Shown here in pieces: positions 15,593-21,864 of a stretch of DNA of 64,000 bases. Made by a program: the position numbers and the translations under genes. Source of the stretch: a virus; the IMG/VR virus record IMGVR_UViG_3300037346_000668, positions 18,936 through 82,935 of that record; one strand, 5' to 3'. Below the pieces are notes generated by a model. That model searched no databases, was not told the DNA's origin, and saw only the letters and a program-made list of their open reading frames with translations. Positions within the stretch are counted from its first letter, which is position 1. Every line of letters begins with the position of its first letter.

Positions 15593-16582
15593 TTATAGGT
15601 CGCTATAAAGATCCTCTAATGAATTTGTTGCACTAGGTGTGCTTGGGGAAGAAGCTGTAGCTGTATTCTCGTATCCACTTACCTTAGTATTACTAACCTC
15701 ATTATAAAGATTATTAGATGGATTGCTTGTTTGCGAAGCTTGTTGGCTCGGAGCAGGTCTAGAAGCCTGTGGTGCTGGTCTAGACGGAGCTGATGCTGAG
15801 CTACCAATGATTTCATTAAGAACTCTTTGCTCCGGTACGCTGTTTCTGATTACATTCATGATCTTATCAGTAAGATCATCGTCCCAATCTTTATAATCAA
15901 AGCTTGTTAGATTCTTAGGTACTGCGTTTAAATATGAAAGAATAACCTCCATATCTTTCTGATTCTTCTCCATCGATTTACCATCAACTTTGATCGAAGT
16001 TTTCTCTCCCACAAAAGAGCATAAATCATAGTTATTCCACTCGCCAACTTTTCTTACACTTACTGAAAATTCCCTACCCTCGAAAAGATCGAAAGGATTG
16101 CACGGAGCTCCGTATTCTGGTTGTAGTTGTGCCTCGATCATATCATTAAGCTTTTTACCAAACTTAAAGATCATAACCTTTCCTTCCAATTCCGGTTTAT
16201 TCTTATCCTGTACAATCTGAACAAGAGAATAGAAATCTTCCTTTCTTGCGAAGTTTTTAGATAACTCCTGGTCAGCAGCAGAATGTGAATTTTTAAGTTT
16301 CCAGAATAAATCCTTTAATATTGATTTTTTACCAACAGTCGAAGGACAATCTGCAGAAAACCCATCACCACTTACTGGATCTTTTAAATACACATAATAT
16401 TTATGTATTTTTGATTTTGCTGGATTCTCTGGATTTGGCAGGAATCTAATTAATGATTTATAAACTCCATCCTTACCATCTTCCGGGTATGGCTTATAAA
16501 AATCATCCTTGTCCCCACCTGTTGTTGGAACTTTTGTTACGAATGCCTCTGCATCCAAATTGAAAATGTCTAAATTACTCAT
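15593..16582 (-). CDS. 32: Single-stranded DNA-binding protein, gp32-like, lacking most zinc ligands
   Basis: A 329-aa T4 gp32-type SSB. The DNA-binding core matches gp32: LEGKVMIFKFGKKLNDMI against T4 NEGKVFKYRFGKKIWDKI, and GEWNNYDLCSF against GFSNYDESKF. It ends in a flexible S/A/P/Q/N-rich linker and an acidic tip NSLEDLYSDL, close to T4 DLDDLLNDL, the docking peptide for replication proteins. T4 gp32 binds zinc with one His and three Cys; here the equivalent region (KIHKYYVYL and SADCPSTVGKK) keeps a His and a single Cys. Its leader is A/U-rich with tandem repeats and an overlapping short ORF, suggesting autoregulation. Confidence 0.93.
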   Translation of the reverse strand: MSNLDIFNLDAEAFVTKVPTTGGDKDDFYKPYPEDGKDGVYKSLIRFLPNPENPAKSKIHKYYVYLKDPVSGDGFSADCPSTVGKKSILKDLFWKLKNSHSAADQELSKNFARKEDFYSLVQIVQDKNKPELEGKVMIFKFGKKLNDMIEAQLQPEYGAPCNPFDLFEGREFSVSVRKVGEWNNYDLCSFVGEKTSIKVDGKSMEKNQKDMEVILSYLNAVPKNLTSFDYKDWDDDLTDKIMNVIRNSVPEQRVLNEIIGSSASAPSRPAPQASRPAPSQQASQTSNPSNNLYNEVSNTKVSGYENTATASSPSTPSATNSLEDLYSDL

Positions 16583-16646
16583 CTTTCTTAAATTTTTTTA
16601 ATTTGTTTTTTAATTTGTTTTTTAATTCTTTAAATTTTACTTCCAT
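16575..16646 (-). CDS. Possible 23-aa lysine-rich leader ORF overlapping the gp32 start
   Basis: An ATG at 16646 opens a 23-codon frame (MEVKFKELKNKLKNKLKKF, then KKDE) that ends in GATGAGTAA. Its stop TAA therefore overlaps the gp32 ATGAGTAA. The same bases contain tandem AAATTAAAAAAC repeats, so the sequence may be an unstructured gp32-binding operator rather than a peptide gene. If translated, the peptide would be a cationic amphipathic helix and would couple translation to gp32. Confidence 0.35.
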   Translation of the reverse strand: MEVKFKELKNKLKNKLKKFKKDE

Positions 16647-16828
16647 TTTTACTTTTGTTTCCTCTAATCTTATAATATTACATTTTTTTTATTTTTATTG
16701 ACCTATTTCTTTAATACCGTACACTAAAATAACACACGAATATATTTATTGTGTGTTATGTTGTATATGTTAAAATTGTGATTGTATGTTCTATGAATTG
16801 GGTAGACCCTGATAAGGTCACAAGAAAA
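16583..16828 (-). promoter_or_regulatory. 246-base intergenic region: gp32 leader/operator and resolvase 3' end
   Basis: This is the longest gene-poor gap outside the leader ORF. It contains a 9-bp hairpin ATAACACAC/GTGTGTTAT (16729-16737 with 16751-16759), followed on the minus strand by TTTTAG, a weak terminator for the resolvase gene. Nearer to gp32 it is almost pure A/T, with two to three copies of AAATTAAAAAAC in the last 60 bases before the start. T4 gp32 represses itself by binding a U/A-rich unstructured leader, so this is the expected place for such an operator. No TATATA late-type element is present. Confidence 0.5.
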
Positions 16829-17545
16829 TTACACCAATTTCTTTGTAGTCTTTTTACTTTTAGATTTCCCTTTAATAACTTCATTATTTCCTCTTAATTC
16901 CTCTTTTAAATACAAATTAATCCAAGTTGAATCAACAACATCGTCTATTGGCTTATTTATTGCCTTAGCTCCTGTTATCCATTCGTTTTTATTCTCTTCT
17001 AATATCTTACAGAATACATTTAAGTTTGTTTCATTCTCCCTTAAATTATATAATGCGTGGTATAATTCATCCTTCTTAAATGTCCCCTTACCAGCAAATT
17101 TTTTAATTGTTGTTGGCGAAAAGACATAAAAATTTTCACTACCTATTTTTTCTATTATTCTCTCTCTTAAAAGCGCCGTTGCCATAGATATATCAACAAG
17201 TGAATTACCATTTGAAGAAAAACTTAGACCCTCCATTGCTACGTAAAATGTATCATCCCCCATAACATCCAGGATAGAGCTCCAAAGTAATTCAACTATT
17301 TCTAGGAAATAACCCATTTTTTCCCTTTCCTTTGCAGAATATTCATCAGAAAATTCCTGCTTCCCTAATATTTTAATAATAAAATTATCATCAGAATCAA
17401 GTATAAAATATGGTTTTTTCTTATTTTTCAATAACGATTCAAATGTTCTATCAGATCTAGAAATTGATCCCCACACATATCTATTATTTTTCAAACAACA
17501 GAAAGAAGGGGAATTTAGTGAAAAATCGATTCCGACTAAATTCAT
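16829..17545 (-). CDS. RuvC-like Holliday junction resolvase (RNase H fold)
   Basis: A 238-aa protein with the RuvC/RNase-H-fold signature: N-terminal GIDFSLNSP (D7), VAMEGLSFSSNG (E105), then helix SMATALLRERI, SPTTIKKFAGKGTFKKDE, and the C-terminal acidic pair in PIDDVVDSTWINLYL (D201/D202, D205). Such enzymes cleave four-way DNA junctions; in phages they debranch DNA before packaging. T4 uses an unrelated endonuclease VII (gp49) for this job. The tail is basic (KGKSKSKKTTKKLV). It lies in the recombination block, 10 bases after a small cargo-like gene. Confidence 0.82.
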   Translation of the reverse strand: MNLVGIDFSLNSPSFCCLKNNRYVWGSISRSDRTFESLLKNKKKPYFILDSDDNFIIKILGKQEFSDEYSAKEREKMGYFLEIVELLWSSILDVMGDDTFYVAMEGLSFSSNGNSLVDISMATALLRERIIEKIGSENFYVFSPTTIKKFAGKGTFKKDELYHALYNLRENETNLNVFCKILEENKNEWITGAKAINKPIDDVVDSTWINLYLKEELRGNNEVIKGKSKSKKTTKKLV

Positions 17546-17555
17546 ATATTTAACT

Positions 17556-17792
17556 TTACTGGTTAATATCCTGTTTTTGTCCGGTCGAACCGGTTGTTCC
17601 GTAAACCTTAGCTAGTTTACTAAAGCATGACTTAACCTGCTCTTCACTAAGACAATCTATAATATCATCTAAAACTCTTCTATCGTTACCACAAGCAGCA
17701 ATTAATAGATTTTTCATATGATCTTTTTCACTATATAGTGGTTGTCCGTATTTTGCCTCGTTTACCTCTTTTAAATTTGAGAATGTTTTCAT
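17556..17792 (-). CDS. Small protein with capsid-targeting-like leader
   Basis: A 78-aa protein starting MKTFSNLKEVNEAKYGQPL. The leader closely parallels the T4 capsid-targeting sequence, with VNE followed by A as a textbook prohead-protease site. The body is a helical bundle-like stretch (HMKNLLIAACGNDRRVLDDIIDCLSEEQVKSCFSKL) and a G/T/Q-rich tail. Function unknown. A TAGATATATAC element 16 bases upstream overlaps the stop of the previous gene, supporting late expression. Confidence 0.7.
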   Translation of the reverse strand: MKTFSNLKEVNEAKYGQPLYSEKDHMKNLLIAACGNDRRVLDDIIDCLSEEQVKSCFSKLAKVYGTTGSTGQKQDINQ

Positions 17793-17810
17793 TTTTAATT
17801 TGTTTGTTTA

Positions 17811-17822
17811 AGTATATATCTA
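17811..17822 (-). promoter_or_regulatory. Candidate phage promoter overlapping a stop codon
   Basis: On the minus strand AGATATATACTT begins within the TAG stop of the tail-tube-like gene and lies 16-19 bases before the ATG at 17792. Matches the T-[TA]-G-ATATATA consensus (TAGATATATA). Confidence 0.5.
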
Positions 17823-18368
17823 CTTTGCTTCCAGAACTATATCGATATAGTTACATTTGAATCCAAGTGTAAATGGTGTAAATTGATTTGTATTTGAAGC
17901 ATAACTAAGCTGTAATTCGGAATATGACGTCAATATTGTTCCCTGAAATGTAACAGACATCACTATATTTCCCTCATTATCCATGATTCTCAATGGGAGA
18001 TCTTGTAGATGTAGCTGCGGATTTTCGAAATTCAAAAAATGAAGTATTGTATCTAACATTATAAAATAGTTTATAAATCCATCAGCATTCTTGAAGCCAA
18101 CAGTAAAATCTTGTGAAAATAGATCCTGAACAGGCGTTGAACTTTTATATGATATTTTCTTCCCAAGATTTCTAACTTGCTCAACCGAATCTATATTCAT
18201 CCCAGGAAATCCGATAGTTTGAATGGTACTGTTCATATAATCATTTATATTATCAAACGGTATGGGCTGTTTTTTAATATATGGCAGGTATTTATCAACG
18301 ACAACAGGTGGGAAGAATCCCCTAGGAAAAACAAAATAAAAACTATTACCTTTCGGATTTAATAACAT
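17820..18368 (-). CDS. Tail-tube-like (gp19-type fold) virion protein
   Basis: A 182-aa protein. The second half has the pattern of contractile-tail tube and tube-like baseplate proteins: DFTVGFKNADGFINYFIMLDTIL, then DLPLRIMDNEGNIVMSVTFQGTI, then YSELQLSYASNTNQFTPFTLGFKCNYIDI. This is an alternation of strand, aromatic helix and strand ending in a F-x-x-x-F-x-Y-N-x-x-D-I motif. It may be the tail tube itself or a related tube-initiator protein; no sheath gene is visible beside it. It heads the structural block and is 22 bases before the next structural gene. Confidence 0.5.
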   Translation of the reverse strand: MLLNPKGNSFYFVFPRGFFPPVVVDKYLPYIKKQPIPFDNINDYMNSTIQTIGFPGMNIDSVEQVRNLGKKISYKSSTPVQDLFSQDFTVGFKNADGFINYFIMLDTILHFLNFENPQLHLQDLPLRIMDNEGNIVMSVTFQGTILTSYSELQLSYASNTNQFTPFTLGFKCNYIDIVLEAK

Positions 18369-18389
18369 CTTCTAATCAATTTTTTTAAA

Positions 18390-20714
18390 TTAAATACCAA
18401 AAATACCTCTTCCACCCAACTTTCTTAGTGTTGCTGGTGCTAATATACCTTTACCTGCTTTAATAACATCAGCCTTGGTTATTTTAGGATATTTGATTCT
18501 TCCTGGTTTTCCAGGATTAAGGAAATAGTTAGTTATCGTTTGATCTGCCCAACCGATAGCTTTATATCCCCGCATTTCAGCACTAAGAGATGCTATCATA
18601 GCACTTCCCATTAGTGTTTGATTTGTTGATACAGATGCTGGAGCTCCTATTCCTTTAATTCCTGAACCTGAGGTAGCAGGAAGTATAGATCTTATTGAAG
18701 GAATAGGCGCATTTAGGGTTTCTAGAATGTCTACACTAGCTCCGGTAGCTCCAGTCGTAGATAAATTAGTAGATCCAGTAGCTCCTGTAGCAAAATCTTC
18801 TTCACCATTCTTTTTCCAATATCCCCAATACATAACGGAGTTTGAATTATTGACAGGTGTTAATATATTATTATGAGCAGCAGTATTAACATAATTGTTT
18901 GCCCCTTTTATATTATTATTTGAATCTCTCCTGTCAGAAATAACATTTTCTATTGTTTTTTCTAAAACATTATTAGTAACACCACTATTAACAGTTACAG
19001 TGCTTTTATCCGTTGCTGAAAGAGATGTTTGGTTTATAGATACACCATTAGTTATAAAGAATCTTCTATCGCTTAGCTGTAGAATCCTACTGGCAGCAGA
19101 TTCATCAATCTTAAATGCAATCTCACCTAATGCTGGACTTGCTATATTATTATCCTTCAGAGATGGCATCTGTATTTTACTTCCACTAAGATATATAAAC
19201 GAGATATTAAATTCACCAGAACTAGTAAGATCTATTGGTACAGGATCTCCAGAGGGTCCGCTTTTTATAAATTTGAATTTTATATAGGTGTCAAATGGGG
19301 ATATAGCTATCGTCAATTTACCAGTGCCAACAGCGGTACTAGTAGAAGCACCTGTATCAACTCTTAGTGAATTATTAGTAAAAGTGAGACTATCCATACT
19401 CGCTGTAACATAGTTCTGATTTATAAAAACGTTAGTATATTTCAATATTTCCCTAGGAGCAGGTGAATTACTTCCCATGTTTATTGATGGCTGTGAGTAT
19501 ATTCTATTGTATATTTTCTGTACCTGTGGGAATGTGCTCAGCTGTATGGGCTTTATTTTTAATCCCCATTCGGAGGGATTACTAGATGAATATGATGATA
19601 TTCTTATAGTTCTACTCTGATCTGCACTGTTAATTAATGTCATAGTATATCTCAAGGTAAAACTTACAGCAACACCGGCATTTCTAACTATTGGTCTATA
19701 ATAATTTGGTGAATCGTATGCAGTTGTTTGAATTGAATCAAAATATGAAGTTCTTATAAGTGAAGCACCTATCTGTTCAAGTACTTCTATCTGATGACCT
19801 ATATAATAAGCATTACCAAGTGAATTTTGAAATAATATAAAATCCTCAATAAATCCCTCATTGTCAGTTGCATAAAATTCAAAGAATTCCCCTCTATCTG
19901 AGGGTCTTATCGTTGCACCTATGTTTGAAAATTGATCCTCCTGTTCAAGAGACAATGTTGCTATCTTTGATGAATCATATTTAGCATAACCTGCATAATC
20001 AACAGTACTCTGAATCTGCCATGCTGATATTCTGATTGGTGCATTATAAACAAAACCAAATCCACTATGACTTATTAAGCCAGCTAGAGTCTGCGGTTTA
20101 AATCCAGGTGATGATGCCTGATATTTATTGTTCATATCCCTAAGATTAGGGATCTTTATTTCTATGTACTTATCATAGATATTTGAACCTATAGTAACAG
20201 GGTTTGGGTTTAGATTATAATCATCATTAGTTCCCTTTTTTATTAATATTTGGGAAACCGTGACCAGAGTTGTATCAACATCTTCATAATCAACGGACAT
20301 TATTAATCCATCAGTATTACCAAGATTATAACCTGCTCTTATGTGATATCTAATAGAATCATAGATAACGAGAAGATTTGAAGGAAAGACCGTAGGTAAA
20401 TTGATACTGTTTGTTAGCTCATCAGAATAGTCATTGAAGGGTATAATAAGATTTGAATCAAGCGTAACAAATGAATTTTCGCCGATCTTAACAACACTAT
20501 TTTGTGTCGTGTTATGAGTTATTTGATAATCATTATTAGGATTGAATATCTGAACCGCACCTGATCTGAACCCATTTATAAGTTTATCGTAACCAACAGT
20601 CGATGGACCACTATTTACGAAATGTGTTTCCGGTTGAGGTTGGTCCGCATACATATACTCCATAAGTAAATATGGTGTTATCTGAACGAACTTAGAAGAT
20701 GTGCTAAATGCCAT
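18390..20714 (-). CDS. Virion structural protein, probable tail/baseplate component
   Basis: A 774-aa protein. I chose the ATG at 20714 (MAFSTSSKFVQITPYLLMEYMYADQ), eight bases after the upstream stop and behind an A-rich leader, over an in-frame GTG at 20744. The sequence is beta-rich, N/S/T/G-rich and without enzymatic motifs. Segments such as PSNLLVIYDSIRYHIRAGYN, RIRTSSYFDSIQTTAYDSPNYYRP and a G/A/T-rich stretch near the C-terminus (TGATGSTNLSTTGATGAS) are typical of large tail appendage proteins. The extreme C-terminus is basic (LRKLGGRGIFGI). The specific role is unknown. Confidence 0.65.
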   Translation of the reverse strand: MAFSTSSKFVQITPYLLMEYMYADQPQPETHFVNSGPSTVGYDKLINGFRSGAVQIFNPNNDYQITHNTTQNSVVKIGENSFVTLDSNLIIPFNDYSDELTNSINLPTVFPSNLLVIYDSIRYHIRAGYNLGNTDGLIMSVDYEDVDTTLVTVSQILIKKGTNDDYNLNPNPVTIGSNIYDKYIEIKIPNLRDMNNKYQASSPGFKPQTLAGLISHSGFGFVYNAPIRISAWQIQSTVDYAGYAKYDSSKIATLSLEQEDQFSNIGATIRPSDRGEFFEFYATDNEGFIEDFILFQNSLGNAYYIGHQIEVLEQIGASLIRTSYFDSIQTTAYDSPNYYRPIVRNAGVAVSFTLRYTMTLINSADQSRTIRISSYSSSNPSEWGLKIKPIQLSTFPQVQKIYNRIYSQPSINMGSNSPAPREILKYTNVFINQNYVTASMDSLTFTNNSLRVDTGASTSTAVGTGKLTIAISPFDTYIKFKFIKSGPSGDPVPIDLTSSGEFNISFIYLSGSKIQMPSLKDNNIASPALGEIAFKIDESAASRILQLSDRRFFITNGVSINQTSLSATDKSTVTVNSGVTNNVLEKTIENVISDRRDSNNNIKGANNYVNTAAHNNILTPVNNSNSVMYWGYWKKNGEEDFATGATGSTNLSTTGATGASVDILETLNAPIPSIRSILPATSGSGIKGIGAPASVSTNQTLMGSAMIASLSAEMRGYKAIGWADQTITNYFLNPGKPGRIKYPKITKADVIKAGKGILAPATLRKLGGRGIFGI

Positions 20715-20722
20715 TTTATTTT

Positions 20723-21571
20723 TTATTTTCCAAATTGAAGCCACTTAGGGGAGTAGCTTATCCCAAATCCTACATAATATCCAGGGTATATACCAGTGGT
20801 ATTTCCATGAAGACCATATCCAACCTGAAGTCCAAGGCCAAAAGGTTTTCTTGCTGCTTTTAAAGCTGCTCTTGTATCAGGATCGTCAGTAATATCGAAA
20901 GAATTAACGTCACTAAAAGTCATGTCTGGAAATGTCGTACTAACTCTAGTCATAAGCCTCTTAGACTTTGGCTCTCTATAAATACCAGTAACTATATCAA
21001 TTTTTTGATTAACCGACAATTCAGTTTCACCTGGAATGACTTTTCCTATATACTTTGTAGAATCCGAAGGATCCCTATTTATCTCCAATCTGTATCCCGT
21101 TTTACCTGCTATTTTAAGCTGATTGTTACCTACTAATTTTGGATTATAAGTAAAAGTTATATATTCATTCCCATTTGGGTCCTTAACTATAGTAGAAGGT
21201 ATGGATTTAAAATTTCCATCATATTGTCCTGTTGTCTGTATAACTATATTAGGCGTCGTACCTCTTCCATTAGACTTCAACCCAAGTTGATGTATAAGTT
21301 CTTTCTGATCGTCGCTTAATTCAGCTACAGTGAGCTCGTACGCGGACTTCTCAACTATAGCGTGATTAAGATCTCTCTTTATAGTTCTAACAGAATCCTG
21401 CGAAGCAAGATAATTATTATGCTGTCTTTTAGCTTCTGCTTTAGCGGCATCAGCAGCTCCGCATTGTTTCAGCAAAGACATTACAACAATTGCAAGTGTA
21501 GCAATAAGAAATATTCTGCTACCCATCACGTCGGTAATTTTTTTAAAATTTCCTCTAGTAAAATAATTCAT
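20723..21571 (-). CDS. Membrane-anchored envelope protein, DUF6808-like
   Basis: A 282-aa protein with one N-terminal transmembrane helix (SRIFLIATLAIVVMSLLKQCG), then a coiled-coil helix (AAKAEAKRQHNNYLASQDSVRTIKRDLNHAI), a beta-rich middle, and a C-terminus of amphipathic strands ending in aromatics (PFGLGLQVGYGLHGN, YPGYYVGFGISYSPKWLQFGK). That C-terminus resembles outer-membrane strand pairs and the family (DUF6808) seen in phages of Bacteroidota. A protein anchored in the inner membrane and reaching the outer membrane could act as a unimolecular spanin in lysis, or as an injection or exclusion factor; this is inference. No lysozyme or holin is recognisable alongside. Confidence 0.6.
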   Translation of the reverse strand: MNYFTRGNFKKITDVMGSRIFLIATLAIVVMSLLKQCGAADAAKAEAKRQHNNYLASQDSVRTIKRDLNHAIVEKSAYELTVAELSDDQKELIHQLGLKSNGRGTTPNIVIQTTGQYDGNFKSIPSTIVKDPNGNEYITFTYNPKLVGNNQLKIAGKTGYRLEINRDPSDSTKYIGKVIPGETELSVNQKIDIVTGIYREPKSKRLMTRVSTTFPDMTFSDVNSFDITDDPDTRAALKAARKPFGLGLQVGYGLHGNTTGIYPGYYVGFGISYSPKWLQFGK

Positions 21572-21577
21572 CTTGAT

Positions 21578-21820
21578 TTATTCTTTTTTCCATGTTAGAG
21601 TAAGTGGATCTAATGATCCATTCCCATATTTTTTGGTTAAATCCTTTATAAAAGATTTCTCAGATTCTCTGCATTTTTCAAGATCAGATATTAATTTGAA
21701 TGATCGATCATCCATAATCTTAATAGATTCCTCTATTTTAAAAATTTCCTGGTGGACTTTTATGAATTTTTTGGATAATCTTAATAATCTTTCCTTTTCT
21801 TGGTCTGTTAGATCTTTCAT
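21578..21820 (-). CDS. Small coiled-coil protein
   Basis: An 80-aa highly charged protein, almost entirely helical (MKDLTDQEKERLLRLSKKF, then HQEIFKIEESIKIMDDRSFKLI), ending in a short S/L/T segment. Unrecognised. It fits exactly between the Hint-fibre gene and the membrane protein (six-base gap), with a TTGATATATA element 11 bases upstream. That supports a real, late gene; it may be a chaperone or accessory for its neighbours. Confidence 0.6.
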   Translation of the reverse strand: MKDLTDQEKERLLRLSKKFIKVHQEIFKIEESIKIMDDRSFKLISDLEKCRESEKSFIKDLTKKYGNGSLDPLTLTWKKE

Positions 21821-21830
21821 AATTTATTGT

Positions 21831-21850
21831 TTTATTATATATCAATTTTT
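21831..21850 (-). promoter_or_regulatory. Candidate phage promoter upstream of the coiled-coil gene
   Basis: On the minus strand AAAAATTGATATATAATAAA lies 11-20 bases before the ATG at 21820, in the 44-base gap after the Hint-fibre gene. Exact TTGATATATA core. Confidence 0.55.
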
Positions 21851-21864
21851 TTATTAATCTATAT

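Noticed and set aside
20715-20744. GTG start at 20744 for the 784-residue version of the structural protein
   Set aside because: That start lies inside the upstream gene; the ATG at 20714 comes after its stop and has the A-rich leader typical of this genome.
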